Assembly: GCF_036370855.1 (NCBI RefSeq)
Contig: NC_088102.1
Location: 64,985,601 to 65,049,600, forward strand
DNA length: 64,000 nucleotides
Direction: 5' to 3'
Source of the DNA: Dromaius novaehollandiae
Taxonomy: Eukaryota > Chordata > Aves > Casuariiformes > Dromaiidae
Position 1 is the stretch's first letter; each line of letters begins with the position of its first letter. Shown here one piece after another: positions 11,996 to 28,000 of the stretch. Under the pieces are notes generated by a model that had not been told where the DNA came from, made no database searches, and saw only the letters and a program-made list of their open reading frames with translations. Position numbers and translations under genes: made by a program.

Positions 11996-14900
11996 ATTGA
12001 GTCTCTCTATTCCATCAGAGACACAAATATTCATATATACTTAGGATTTTCCTACTGGGCAGAAATTTGCAGCCACTCTGCTACAGCAAATGAATTGTGA
12101 AACTTTCCTCCTCGGTTGCTTGTGGAATAGCAAGGGGGAAGACTCCCTTTAGTGCCAGGACCGTATGGATTACCATCCCTAGGGTGAGAGCCCCAACGCT
12201 GTGAGCATCCCAGCACCTTGCCGAGAGCTCACTCTTGACAAAAGACAGCCAGCACTTCCCAACAGAGTCCAATGCCCTCAGTCGTCCTGGTCTGAGCCAA
12301 GGCGGAATATATGACAAAGGCTATTTCGGAAGCTGTCACCAAAAGGCTACCAACACAGTTTTCTAAGTTATTTTATCACTAATTTTGGATATCTAAAATG
12401 GCTCAAAGCCAGTCAAAACCCAGCCTTGCCAAAGACTGTTGTCAATGGAGATTTTGTGTGAGCAAGGGCGCTCCCATCCTGTGCATTAGACTTGACCTAA
12501 CTGGGGAATGAAAACATTCTTCGCTTTCCAAAATATTTCTCGTTTGCTTGTATGATTATTGGTTTATTTTTAATGTTTTATATTAACTGCTAATTGATTA
12601 AAGTGATGGAACTAGATAATTTAGATTTGATATTTAGGTTTTGTAAAGCAGAAACATAGTCTCGATATTTTTTAACTTATTTAGCTTAACAGGGCTTTTC
12701 TGCTACCCTCTAAAACAGTACAAGAGGAACGGTGGAACACAAAATTTTAAAAGCACAAGCCAGTAGCTAAGGCTTCGGCTAAATGAGCACTATGGGAGGA
12801 AGAGCATCCATGACATACTGCTAGTCATAATTCGGAAAAAAAAATAATGAAAAAACAATGTGTTCCCTGAAAGATAGGAAACTGCCTAAAATTAAGCAGT
12901 CCTTGAAATGCCTGGATTTTGACACCTAATTTTCAGCCACCTTGCCTAAATAGCCTGGCTCTTTGGAGACTCCCTATCTGTGGCAGCCATCCATATAAAC
13001 TGCGGGGGAAACAAGACACCCCGAGCTCAATGTTTAGTGGCACCAGGGGGATATCTCAGGGCTTCCAGTTTTTCAAAGCGAGGAGTTACCTGGAGTGCCC
13101 CAGTGCTCAGGTGCTTGGCTTGACTTCCCAATGGTAAACACCCCGCCGCTCCTGGAATTTAAAGCTCTTTGGAGCACCTCTTGCTGAGCACTCAGAAACT
13201 GAGGTTTCAAAAATTCCTGCCTAAACATGAAAAAGGTTGGTTTGTGTCCCCAGAGAGGAATCCTATCAGGATTACTTTTGCTACAGCAACGCTTTGGAAG
13301 AGAAATGGGAGTCAGGACCCCACTGTTCGAGGCAGCACAGAGCTGACAGTGGCCAACCCAAACTGCCCACCTCGGCGGGCTGATGCCGCCTGCATCTTCT
13401 GCCTTGGTCCCGCGCAGGAGCCACCAGCACCCTCTGCACTGACGCACCTGAGCAGCTACAGGCGACTGTGCATGGAAGAGGCACAGGTAGATCTCACACC
13501 CTGCCAGGAGCTGGTTACATGGCCAGCCTGACCACGTTTTACACTATTAAAGATTTGACAGCTGCTTTTATTATAATTTGTCTCAAGGCAGAAGCGTTAC
13601 TGTCCGAATACGAGCAAGATCTGGCACACGCTCCACACCTCTTGGCTTAAAAACCACGGGGAGAAAAGTCAGCCGTGTTTATTAGGTTAGAGAGTTCTGT
13701 ATTGAGGACAAAGCCTCACTGTGCATTTTGAGTATTTCCTTGTCAAGTTTTACATTCAACACTTTCCCACACATGTTTCCTCTTACAAAAAATAAGAGAG
13801 CAGGACGTGCTCTTCCTAACAGTGCCAGAGACCCCAGGGCAGCCTCCACCTGTCCTGCACATCTAACAACTCCATTCCTCAGGTGCTGGTGGCAGCTGAG
13901 GTTGGGGAATTAAACCGTACTCAGCCCTGAAAGGCTACAAAATGATGTCCCCTGTTCCCCCTTGGAAAGGCATCAGCCTAATAAGAGATAGGGGCGAGAG
14001 AGGCTGCACTACTTATTGCACATGAGCATGTGAATTTACCACCCTTGGGCAAGTCACAGAGCAGAAGCTGTATTGCACCATCTCATGTCCCTGTCAGGTC
14101 TCATCTCTTGCTCCAGGTTTAAACCGAGAGTGAATTGCTATAGCCCTGTTGCTGCACATTTATCACCAGGGAGCTTAAAAGCATGAATACAGAAAACAGT
14201 CTGCCAGTTCATCACACTTTTGCTCCTCCCCTGCACCAGAGAGGGAAGAATAGGTGCTTGCTTCTGCACAGAGTCTCCCAGGACTCATGTAGCCTATAGC
14301 TAAACTTGAGTGGCAGAAATCCCTAAGTGAGTGACTTTATGAGTGTGTGTGGGCATGGGTGCATGCAAGAGGGTATAACCTGTCAACCAGTCATCTTTGG
14401 AGTTCAACATTTCCAAAATCAAAAGATGAGGCTTCGTCAAAGAGGCATACATAGCTTCATCTGGCTGCACTTGATAACAACCATGAGTGAGTATGACTTT
14501 TGTTCAGAAGCAAAAAAATAAAAATGACTTCTAAACCATAGAAAGCTTCAGGACTAAGCAAATTTTGCCAGTCTTTGGGTTACCCCAGTCAGATTCTGCC
14601 TAGCTCTAGTCAGGAATTCCCCTCTCGTGTTAGGGAAATGTGCAAGAAATGGCTTTTCTCCTCCCACAGTGAAGGACTGGCAGCAAGTCAGAGAGGGAGA
14701 AAGTGTGATTTTCTCAAGAGATAAAATAGCATCCAGCATGAAGGTGGAAAGTTGAGATCCTGAAAATCATAACTCATGACATTACCACCAGTCACTGCTA
14801 CAGAACTCACTCAATTTAAAATAGGAAAAAGAAAAAAAAAAAGAGAGAAAAAAGTATGCAAGGAACGTCTGACTGGATCAGTCTATTAGTTTATAGTCTG

Positions 14901-15339
14901 GTATCCTTCCAGAAAGAGGGGGTAATACAAGACCGCAGGGCCAAAACCATGGTCCCTCAACGCCTGGGACTCCTGCAGAGCCCACAAAAGGTAATTAAGA
15001 AAATATTCCTATGCCTAGAAGAAAATTGAAAAAAAAATGTAATCAAGGGCAGTTATGGAAGAAGTTCCCTGGTTCCGTTCCTCGTCGGGCATTAGTTTAT
15101 GTTCCAGCATATGAGACGTTCTATGGCTTTCTCAGTTTCCTTAATTCCAGAGCATTTGACAGAACTGACAGCATAACTGTTTGTGGCATCATCTGAAAAT
15201 GAGATTAATAATTATATTGATTTTATGCAGCTAAAGCATGAGAATATGAGAACATGAGTTTAGGACTCATGGAACATTTGAATGTTTGATGGTTGTCAGG
15301 CCAGAAAATAGGGGAAACATCTGCAAATCTCTAAATGCA

Positions 15340-15600
15340 TAGCTATCTTTAATAGTCAGGACAAAAGTGAACAGGCTTAAAATGTAACAAAGGAAATTGA
15401 GGTCAGGCATTAGGAAAAAAAAATACAAATAAGCACTGGAATAAATTTCCTGAAGAATTTGTAGAGTATTCACCACTGGAGGTCTTTAGAAATAGCCTAT
15501 ATTGGCCATCTTTCAAGAATGACGAAAGACTGTGCCTTGGGACAGAGGACTGACTAGATGACCTTTGGAGATCCCTACCAAACATGTTTCTGCAATACTT
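15340..15600 (+). repeat. Old CR1-type LINE 3' fragment
   Basis: The run contains landmarks of CR1 3' regions in the right order. These are AACAGGCTTAAAATG, GAGGTCAGGCATTAGGAAAAA, ACTGGAATAAATTTCCTGAAG, ACCACTGGAGGTCTTTA, and finally GACTAGATGACCTTTGGAGAT followed by CCCTACCAA. It is diverged, with no open reverse-transcriptase frame. CR1 elements are the main LINE of birds, crocodilians and turtles, which supports a sauropsid source. Confidence 0.65.
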
Positions 15601-18600
15601 CAAAGAGAAGGAAAATTTCCTTTGAACACTCACAGTTCCATCTCCAAGGTCTCATATACCTAGCTAGGCACTTTGCTGTCAGGAATCTGTGACTGTTACA
15701 ATGAGATCTTCTCATTGAAGATGCTGTCAAAAAATACGAAATGCTTCTTACTTGCACCATAGTGTTTCCATACAGTTCTCACTACCAGCCAGGCCAGAGA
15801 GCTAGCAAGGAAGCTTGCAAGATAAATTCACATCCCTTCTGTGGCAAGGCATGGTGTTCCTATTAAATCACAAGATTTAATCTATCCTATCTGAAACTGG
15901 AAAACTTGCCCATGACCTATAAAGAACCACTCCAACCTTTGCCTCGTGACCAGCCGGCTGGCCATGTGGACACAAGCTAATACCGTCTATACACCACACC
16001 ACCAGTTCTCATGCAGTCTTGCTTATCCCAGCAACTACCTTGTCAAAGCACATTGTTGCCTGCTAGGACTAACATTTGAGGGATCTGCTTCTGATATTTA
16101 TTGCTATGTCAACACCGAATAACTTAAGCATATTTTCCACAGATGACTGCACATTTTTTTTAACACGCTGTTTCATGTCTGCGTGCCACCAAGCATTCCA
16201 AGATTTTTTTGCAAGCTGTCATACAGTTTTTTGGCATTACATAACCATTTCATCCATTTGCTGCTCGTGGACTTCTTATCTGGCTCTGGAGCAAGCTTTG
16301 TTTATCTGTAGGCCTACTTCTTTGTTTTATCTCAGCCAAGCAACATAAATTTGAACAATCTTGTGACTGAACCACTGTGTTCAATGAAGTGAGCTGCTGT
16401 ATAGATTGGCTTATTGTCAGTTCATTGGAACAAGACAGCCAGCCAAGCTGGTCATCCCTCCCTTCATAGAAAAGGGCTTGGCAGTAACATGCAATCCTGC
16501 CCTTGTATACTTGCTTCACATCTACAAAAGCAGAACTGGATTTTTCCCCTTGCAAACAATTCCAGTTTCAAAACGATCACTCAAAAAATCTCCGAACTAC
16601 TTACATTAAGATTCTTACTGAAATGCTGCAGAGGTTGTGTTTAGACAAAGCCCTTGCTTTTGCTCGCTCTTACAGCGTTAGTCGGTCAGTATCATGTGCC
16701 TACATTTAATCATTTGATCAGTCATACACATTCAATGTTTCTTTCAAAAATGCAGCAGAATTACTTGCACATTTGAAATGAGTCATGTGTTTGAATCAGG
16801 GTCTGAACCTCTAAGAAACCTGGAAAAAAAAAGTCTTGATAGATAATAAAATTGTTGTAAAACTAAGTATTCTAAAGCAGCTTTCATTTAGCCCAAATTT
16901 TGGCTGAGATTTAGCAAAAATATTCGTTGCTATTGTTAAACCTTCTGGTGATACATGTGCTAAGTTTTAAGAGAAGAGTGGCCAAAGTAAAGTTTTCTGA
17001 TTAAAATAAAACCCAGGTAAAGTTCAGTGAGTTAAGTCAGAAACTAGCAATTTCATGCAGGTGTAATACGAATTTTCACAGTTATTTCATTACATAAATC
17101 AAAGATAAACCTGAAACAGATGAACTACTGTAAAACAGAGCTGCTAAAAGTACTTGAAGAGATGCCTGGTGAATGGAAATCACAAGGTTTTACACAGGTC
17201 TAGCAAAAAGACCCAAGTGACATTTATGTCAGTGACAACATGACGTAAATCCCATGATCTTTTTGGTTTGAGCAGGGACAATCAAAGCACAAGGCTATAG
17301 GTATACATGAAATATTGGTACACAGCAGAGAACTCAGACTCATGGGTTACTAGCACTGATCTGGAATTCTTCTGAGACTAGCTTGTTCCTGCAAGATATA
17401 TAACATTTAACATTCATGAGCTTACTGAAAAATTACTAGACCTGGGGTTTTTATTTCAAAATTAGAGCACATTGGATTGCACTAGAGTCATAACTTACCT
17501 TTCTAGAAGCACCAGAGCACTAATAGCTCCATCATTGCTCCTTCAGAGGCAAATATATATAGTGTTTCCATCTCTCATTTCAGTCTTGGTAAGCCCTATG
17601 TTCTCCTAGGGGAAAGGGAGCAAACTCCAGCCTGCCTAGAGGCCCTGCTCACACAGACTAAGACAACGCTTAGCTCCAGTGCAGTGTTGGGTCTACAGGA
17701 GCAGGAAGGTTATGATCTAGTGAAGTAAACATTTTTTGCCATCAAAACAATAACTCACAGGAGTCCATCAGCAGAAAGAGGTGGTGCCACTTCTATAGTA
17801 AGTTTCTTGATGCTTCAACAGATGTATTTCACACAAAATGCCATCTTCTGCCTTTCATCCAGGGGTTCAGGGAAGAGTGGAATTTTCTGGATTACCCTGC
17901 AAGAGGATAGGGATGAAATATCACTTTAAAAAAATCATCTGTTGGCACTAGGAAAGGGAGAGGCAGACAAATCTCTCAGCCTGACATCTCTTTTCTCCCC
18001 TCTAGCTTGAGTCAGGATTGCTAAATGATTCTGGGTAGTATCAGAAGAGAAGAACACCCATCTGCGGCACTCAGCTTCTACTAACTCACTCCAAACATGT
18101 GATCTGGAATAAATTACGAATGCTATGTCGTGTAGATCGTTACTTCTTACAAAACTAACTCTGAAGTTATTAAACTTCCCTGGCAAAAGCCGTGCTGCTT
18201 CTGTTTCTGCCACCACCTTTTCTTGCCTACAGTCCAAGAGTGGTGTCTCTCTCACCATAGTCTCAACCAAGGCCTCCCTTTCCAGGTCCCCACTCCAGAC
18301 ATGCATCGTGCTGGGCACTGGGCACACATATACTCATAGTCTCCAGCTCCAAAGTTTACTGTCTCAATAAACAAGGCAGATAAAGGATGTTATGGAAGAT
18401 ACAGGCACACCGAGAACAACAAATAATATTCTGGAAGACTAAGGATGGGTCAGTGGAGGAGGCTGGAAAAGAGCCTCTGCCATCTGATTTCTGTCTCAGT
18501 TTTTAAATCAGCAGTCTTCACTGGCTGTCTGCCTTAAAGCTTGGCAATTCCAGCTGCTGTGTAGAGGAATTCTAGCGAGTTACTGGATTTACTGGTTTAA

Positions 18601-20859
18601 AACAGAACAGAAAAAGGTTTCTTATCTGCCAGAGTAGAATACTTTTTAAAAACTCATTCCCAGAAGCAGGCAGTCACACCTGGCTATTTAATACTGCACC
18701 ATCTAATCCTCAGACCTTTTCCTGAATGAGCCTAGTCTCCTAACCCTCATGTGTTAGAAGGTTGATTTGCGTTTTAAGGCTACTGACTTCTGTTTTCTTT
18801 CCACACTTAGTGGAAAGATACTGTGCTCATTATTCATGAGAAGATATGTTCGATTCTCTGTTACCTTGTGCCTTTTATTTGTCCTTTCAGCTACGCAAAG
18901 CTGATGTGAAACACCAGTATTTTGAATTAATTGGCACTTCTCATTCACACTGCACTAGAGAAACAGGCTAGGCTAGACACAGGGCAGTGGAGAAGCAAGC
19001 CTTTGAAACTTTTTTTTTTGTTTTGATCAGAGGGAATATAAATTAGATGGTGAAACCCTCCCCTTATGCGGATGATGCATTTCAGCCTCTTTCAAAATAG
19101 CCTGATTAAAAAATATCCTTTGCCATTCTAGAGCTGCTATTAACAGAAATTACGCAGGAGTGTAATTTTTCCTCGCTCCAGAATGAAGGCACTTTTATGT
19201 TATCTATATTTTAAGCAAAATTTCCCCTTTAAAGTCTCCTCTCTACCTTCTCTTATGGACCCTGCAGTTTTGGATAACCTGAGATTTTTCTTTGTTAGTG
19301 TTAGAGCCAGAAAGGAGCAATGACAGCAGCATGCCTAGGGTAAGTAAGCATCATTCACATGTACCTAGTGTCAAAGCATATAAAACAGTTTAGATCACTT
19401 CAGACACTTTAACTAGGTGCTTTCTTTAATTGTAGAAAATTTAAGCTGCCATTATGTAACTCAACAGCACCTGACATCATTTGATAAAATCTTCGCTCCT
19501 TCCCCCAGCCCATTCAGTTCCTAGGAATAAGAGACATTCTGATGTAAAATGCAAGGAGAAAGGAAAGAACCACCACTAAATACCATTTGCAGGGAGCTCC
19601 TGAACCTCTGCTTCCAAGCAGCTGCCAGTGACAGAATCCATCAGACATGGTGCCAGCAAACCAATTTTCAGGCCTGATTCTCATTTATTTCTGCACTTCT
19701 TTGGAACTGCCAAAGGACTAGGGAATTGTAATTAAAATTAGGGAATGTCATTAAAAAGCTGTTCTCTGTTGTTAGGACCTTCCACTCCATGGAGATCTTC
19801 TTTAAAAAAAAAGAACAAACAACAGGACCTTTCAATATTGAAATATGGAATCTATAAAGGGTATTTTTTCTTTCCAAACATAAATTGGGTTTTAGGATTA
19901 GACGGTAGTTCCAGAGAGAAAACAGAAACTAGATTAGGAAAAAAGGCTGGGATTCTTCCCATCAATACCATTACTCCTACACAGTTTTCTGAAATCTTGA
20001 AAGCAGATCCGCACCTCCAAAGCAGTAAAGCATTCAAGAACCTGCCTTTCCCTGCAAAAGGGCTTTGCATTTTGTTAAATAAGGATGGAAAGAAGCAAAT
20101 GCTTCATGTTCAGTATGTACTCCTCTTCTCCACTGAGTTGGGGACTAAATATTCTTAACTGCCCTCTGAAGCCAAGGTGTGCACATACAGGTGCCAACAG
20201 GGAGCCTGCGGGTGTGACGTTCTCTGCCAGTAACACTGTTCGCATGTACCATTGCGGAAAACTTAAATGCCCTGTCACAATTGGTTATTTTCTCCCTTTA
20301 ATATGGCAAAACATCACTTCTAAGTAAGGTCAGCCTTAAGGTTGTCCTAAGCAGGAAAAACTCACTCAGGAGAGAGATTCCTATACATCAAGAGGAGAAT
20401 TGGATTTTGAGTCTGCATAAAGGGGCATTCCTAACAGCCCCTTCAAACGCAAAATGGTTTTATTCCCCTTTCTGCTTCTAGTCTGTGTGTGCTACCTGAC
20501 TTAACGAAGTATCAGCATTTCCTTCTGCAGCTTGAACTCTCCGGGCTCCACAACTTCAAGGTAAAAATCTGCTCTAGGCAGAAGTTTAGCAGACATGATC
20601 TGAGGCTGCTGGGGAACATTTTTCCCGAGTTCTCGGTGAAAGATGCTTTTTTATTTCTTGTTTTACTCACGCTCAGACAATTGTGGCATTAAACTGCATT
20701 TATACTTCTCAGTGTTCTTAACGTCACACATAAGCTGACTTTGAGCACTTAAAAGACCTTTTCAGGGAGAGTGTTGACAATAACTAAAGACAGTAAAATT
20801 AAGACCAGAGCATATTGTACACATTTATCTACGGTCACAAAGCGTATAACACCAGTTAG

Positions 20860-20970
20860 TACTGTTACCTATTATACAGACGGAGAAACTGCCTGGAGAA
20901 ATCTCCCTTGGTAACAGCAGAATCTGATAGGAAGATTCCAGGGGTCTTGCTCCTCAATTTCTCTAGCCAT
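20860..20970 (-). repeat. MIR-like SINE fragment, reverse orientation
   Basis: TATTATACAGACGGAGAAACTG, CCCTTGGTAACAGCAGA and GGAAGATTCCAGG follow the reverse complement of MIR (TTACAGATGAGGAAACTGAGG, GCCCAAGGTCACACAGC, CGGGATTCGAACCC). It is an old copy, recognised by eye. Confidence 0.5.
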
Positions 20971-21279
20971 CATCATTCATCTTCATTCATTCGTTTTCTA
21001 TACAACATTCATTCTTCCTCTGTATTAGTCTTCCATACAACTATCTATACTAGATATCAATTTTAGCACATATTAACATGTACATTAGATCTGTTACATA
21101 AGACTAACAGAATAATATGATAGCCAGAGGCATTCAGGGGAAGGTACTAATTTTTTTTTTTACATCTGTGACAATGGGTAAGCTTCTGATATCACTGGCA
21201 GCAAAGACAGATTTTTGCAATGCACAAGAGCCTGCTTGCTTCTGCATCTTTATATGTTTATTTGCCCCTACTGATCAAA

Positions 21280-21402
21280 TCCTGACACAGGCTGCCCAGA
21301 GAACTCGACCCAGCAAGGCCCTGAGCAACCTAGTCTGACTTTGAAGTTGTACTGGGTGACCTCCAGAGGGCCCTTCCAACCTAAATGATTCTGTGATTTA
21401 AT
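21280..21402 (+). repeat. CR1 LINE 3' end (bird type)
   Basis: CACAGGCTGCCCAGAGAACTC, GGCCCTGAGCAACCTAGTCTG and GGGCCCTTCCAACCTAAATG followed by ATTCTGTGATT is the characteristic avian CR1 3' terminus, including the ATTCTGTGAT end motif. It is truncated at its 5' side, as most CR1 copies are. It is the clearest repeat in the window and the best taxonomic clue. Confidence 0.8.
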
Positions 21403-22871
21403 TTTCTGCCAATTTCTCTGGATTCTCTCTATTAAATGGTTGGCCTCAAAACATCACAAATACTTGCTTTTGACTTTGTTTGCTAAGAGTGAAGGTCGAG
21501 CATAATTTTGTACCAGTTATACCTCGGAAAGCAGACAAGGGGAACTTCTTTACTGCAGAAGAGCGTTGCTAGCTTGAAGCAGAGGCTATTTTTAACTGGT
21601 CTATTCCTTTGGCAGCAATTTTTTTCAGATTATTGCACTGTATTTACTGGTGACAGATAATTAGAAGAAATCAGTTCTTTTTAACCCCTATTTTGGCTAC
21701 GCTGCAGAAAAAAAGGGACAATATGGTTTCCTTGAATAATATTTTAATTAACATAGCTAATCAAAAAATAACTAATTTTAATTAGCACAGTTGCACATGC
21801 TCATTTAGATCCTGAAATAATATCATACATGACTTGTCTGGTCAAGGTGTTGTGACACACAAGACGTTTAAACAGGAAGATGACAGATGTAGGGAGGGAA
21901 ACGGAAAGGGGCAGTTCCATTACTGTACAGCTCTACCACACCAAGAGCCTTCTTAGGTAGATACAAACTACTTGGTTGAGTAATGGAGGATTGAGCAGAG
22001 AAACTACAGCTGTGACAGTTGTGAATTTTGGCTTGACTGTCTCCCTCAGTTACCCTGGAATACAACCCAGAGATCTCCTTCAGGCTGAGGGAAGCAGGAA
22101 CTGAAGCAGAAGAGACAAATATTCTTAAGACAAAAGCTCATTGATTTTGGGGGCTGCTACCAGCTTCACTGTAACTCAATTAACCACAAGGTAATGCAGC
22201 AACCTTAAAAAAAGATTAATCTAGTCCTGGTACAAGTCTTACATTTTAATGAGAATCTCTTCAAGAAAACCTTGTCTGGTAAAACCCAACAGACCTGTCT
22301 CCTTTTGTATCAACTGACAGGCATACCCCAAACCTTTCCCCGCCTCCCTGAGAAATATCTGAAAAGGGGGATTGAAATCTCTAACAGAGAAGCCGTTCAC
22401 CCTAGGAGAGCTCAGCGTGACTTGTGACCATTCCTCGACCTGTCCCTTGGATTTGGTAAGAAGGTCTAACCGTGCCAAACGGAGCTCTGCTCCTTGCTGC
22501 ATTCACCTGCAGAGGTGCCCACTAGTATTCACCAGCACCTCACTGAGATCCAAAATACCACCACTCTCCCTAAACAGAGAACATGAGATAGCCGTTACGC
22601 CGCTGATGACATTGTGATAACTTTGGGCAGAGGCTGACTTTTGCACAGTGGTTTTTCTAGAAGGCCTGCTAGTCTATCTTTAGCCTAAAGTCTCTAGTAC
22701 CTTTTAGTACCTAAAGTCTATCTTTAAGATCAGCAAGTAACAGAGGGCCCAGTTCAGGAAGGTGAAATTTAAGTATGTCCTTATCTTTAAGCCCACAGAA
22801 AGCTCTGAGATTTAAATGCTTACTTAAATTTACACTCGTGCTGAAGTGCTATCCGTGCAGGAAGGGACTGA

Positions 22872-24029
<1,158 letters not shown>

Positions 24030-24997
24030 CCTTTAATCTCCATCCCGCGTAGTGATTTCAGATACAGCCAGACTGCTTTCTTAGAGCAATGGGTAGCACA
24101 TTTATCCATTCTAGTCCCACCATCACACAGTGAATAATATGTGTGAAGTCTAGGTTGCAGGGACAAATGGTACAGTGGAGGCTGATCAGCAAAAGTAAGG
24201 TAGAGAGCATGCTCTAGGAGCCCAAACTTTGGTCCTGGTAAGGGCATACAAGTCTCAAGATATTTTTAAGAGCTGTTACATCTAGTGGAAGAATTGGGAG
24301 AGTTCTACAGCTATGTTGCTGGACTGCGTAATGCATCTCAGAGGCTCCTGAGATCTGAACGCTTCACAGAGCAGAGTAGGAGCCAAGTACTCAGCAATTA
24401 CAGAGTTTTTTGACAAAACAGGGCTGGAATTTGAACCAGCCAGATACTTGCTCATTTGTTCCCAATTGGGACCTTTCAGCTGTTTTAAATGGCAGATATT
24501 GTACATCTCATAAAAGAAACTAGGTGCCTAGTAAGTAGAAGGGACAACTATACCATCATGCATATTCATGAGACGATCCCGTCTCTTTCTGATGATTAAC
24601 TGCAAAGTAGAACAACAGCTCAAATTCTTGACACTAATACAAAATGACTCACTCTGAGACAAGACTAGATGTAAGGATGTTTATACCATGGCATGCAAAC
24701 CAATCTATTCTATATTCCACTAGAATTTAGCATTTAGAGCTATGAAGAGTTTTGAACTACAATTTCTAAAATATGCTCCTTTTGCAACTATGGGTTGGTG
24801 AGTTATAGCTCTTTCAACCTTCTGGCAGTAAAGGCTGACTGGAAAGGGTCTGACGGTCATTACTGGCAGGTTTGGCCTACACAGTGATTGCCTCATAATA
24901 TGGTATTCTTATTTTTTTAATTATACTGATTCATGTCAGCAATAGGCGAAACCAGAGCAAAATTAATCATACTAATTCTACTGGGGGGGAGGGAAAT

Positions 24998-25038
24998 ACT
25001 AGTCACCATGGAATATATTATAATATTCCATGGCTAGT
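24998..25038. repeat. Near-perfect palindrome/hairpin
   Basis: Arms ACTAG-(TCA)-CCATGGAATAT and ATATTCCATGG-CTAGT flank a six-base AT centre (ATTATA). The 16 bp of pairing is broken only by three extra bases in the left arm. Flanking TTAAT words (AATTAATCAT left, GGTTAATTATGG right) may extend the symmetry. It could be the remnant of a small inverted-repeat transposon or a cruciform-forming site. Confidence 0.6.
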
Positions 25039-28000
25039 GGTTAATTATGGGAATATCTCAGTTTTATGAGAATCCTCATATAGCACATAAAATTACGGGG
25101 CTCCAGTTTGATTATTTCAACCCCATAATCTACCTCTACCTATGGAATATCACTATTTATTCTGTGGAGTCAGTACTTTCGAAGTAGATAACCATGTTGA
25201 AAACAAAGCCAACTCCGTTTTTGGCAGATGTTCCAGCCAAGTTGCATAGCAGACATCCTTCAGCCTATTCAAAATATTCCCACATATTGTATTAGATAGA
25301 ACAGATTGCCAATCAAGTGATTTAGACTGACATCTAGTCAACAAGAGGTGTTTTGAAAGAGCTAGCATATACCTATGATGGTCTTGTGTTATCATTTTTT
25401 TACTTTGAAGAAAATTCTAATTTGTTACTCATCACAAGTGAAGTATTCTCTCTTCATCTCATAGCCATGCATGTCGATGTCATTGTGAGAGGCACAAAGA
25501 AAGTGAGACTTTCCTTTGTGTGCGACTTCACCAATGCCCGTGCTAATTTTGGAGGGGAAGAACTGGTGGGACCTTCTCTCTTCTTTCCTCTTCACTTCCT
25601 TACTCTTCTTCTTTCTTTTCCCTCCTGTGCAACTATGTAAAATCCATTTAGAAGGTAAAGAGCTTTCATTTTTTTGTTAAAGATTACTCCATTGCAACAG
25701 GCCAACCACAATTCACATGACTGATAGACTGTCTGTATCTTCTGCGCATAAGCGCATGGTTTTATCATCCATTCCCCTCAGGTTGCAAATGCTAATCACA
25801 AGTCACGTGCAAGCAGCAATCTTCCTCATAAGTAGATGTCTCTGTGGCATTACATATCAAGTGGGAAAGAGGGCGCTAACAAGACTGCATGTCTCCTACT
25901 GGGAGCAATATGCCAACTACCCAACTGTAATGTGCAAGAAATGCAAGACTTCTTGAGTACTTTAGCAGTCAGCTACAGAGTGACTTTCTTCTCAAAACTC
26001 CCTTGTTTTATAAATTTCCTTCCATTACATACCCTGGTCCTCTCAAGGAACTAGAGGACTAAGAACTCTACGAGTTCAATGCGATTCCACACTGGTATCC
26101 TGAGAATACGTGTAATTTTGGTTCAATGTGGAACTGTTTTGCCACCATCAGTGCTCTAAAACCAGCTGTTATTACAATATCCATGAAGTATTGATAGTAA
26201 CAGCAACTTATCTATTTCTGCAATAATTAATTAAAAGAGACTATTTTTATATACATATAGAAGCATATATATTTTCAAAAGTAGCAAAGACACTTGTACT
26301 TCGGCTAATGAAATGGACTCAGTAACACTGTTACTGGAGATCTGTTTCTGATAATTATTATGCACCACTAGCAGCAAAAAATATTACCTGTAGCTCTTAG
26401 CTTCCTAACAGGGAAAGATCTATATGTGCGCAAGAGAAAAGCAGAAGATAGTAAATAAGGTCAGAACTTGAACTGTTAAAACTAGATCTTCATTGCCTTG
26501 GATATTGAGGTTCACTTATGCAATATGAAGCACTCATAGGCACTGACTTGTTCCTGAAACTATAACCTCCACATTATATGAAAACAGAGATTTGCAAGTA
26601 GTGAATGCTCTCTGTATAGTAAAATATTTGGATTAGTTAACACCAACCAATTGCAGACAACCAGCTGACGTTGTACTAGGAACTCAGAGCAGGTTCCTCA
26701 GACCTAATGTGTTTCTAAAATGATGCCCAAGTTGTTCAAGGTATATCCTGTAACTTTTAATTGTAAAGCTTCAGTGTGGTAGGTGATATAAGGTCATATG
26801 ATGTACATCTAATATAAAAAACAGCCTGTCTAGGCTCATGAGTAAAGAATGTCACATGAAGTTACTTATTCCACATATTACATGGGGTGGAATCATTAAA
26901 TGCCTAAAAAAAGAGTGATGAGTATGAAATAGTTCCACATATGCCTACCTCGCTGTAGCACTGTGCCCCCTTATTTACTGAATCAGCAGTTCACAGCTCT
27001 TCTAGGTCCCAGCCACAAACAGGGTCAACGCGGCTCTACAGAGAGCTCTGCACAGCCCCATCCCAGCGCCTCCTTGCAGGCTAAGCAGCGCTTTGCTCGC
27101 ACGGACCTGCCAGCAGCAGAACTTTGCCCACAGGCTGCACAGCTGCTGCCAGTGATGCTGTAGTCATTTGGAGGAGAAGCAAAGATGTTTTGAATTGAAA
27201 TTCTGCTACGTTTGAATTGAATTTTTAAATTAGCCACAACACTCTCAGCAGCATAGTCCTGGTACAATTTTCATCTGGCAGGAGGGTATCTTTAAATAAC
27301 AGCACCTGATTTTGATTTGATAAAGCATTAAGGATGTCAGAGTTTGACTCTAGCACACCTCCCCTCACTGCAGCAACTCTTCCTGCTCTCCACCCCATCC
27401 GTTGCCGTCAGCAGGTGGGTGGGAGAGTGACACAAGGGGACGGGCGTCATTCCAGAGAGAGGATGGTGAAGCTACTCCTCCAGGCAGGCCTCCCCCACCA
27501 GCACTAAGAAAGCAGAGATCTGCCCTATACTAAAAATGTTCTCTAAGGACAATTCTGGTGACCATAAATTCTCAGGATACTGCTTATACAGTGCCTGGAG
27601 GAACTGGGCCCGCAATGATACAAAAGAGCAGATCCCACCTGACCAATTTGACTAAAACTCCTTGACCTGAGCTATTTCACAGACTAGAGAGGACCAGTTG
27701 TCTCCTCACTTAACATATGCATGCTAAGTCCTCACATCACCACATTGAACTATGAAGTTCATTATGCTGCAGTGTTGCCAGAAGGCCCCATTCAAGACAA
27801 GGGCTTCATTTTGCCATCGTCATATGAGACAACCCCCACCTTACAACCAAATATCTGGCAGCCTACGTAGACAACAAAGAGAAAATAGACGTAATCTCCA
27901 GTATTTCCATTTGACACATGGCTTAAATCAATAATTGACCAAGATCGCTTGAAAGATAGGTGGCAAAGCTATTAATTGAACATAACTAAATAAGCACCAA

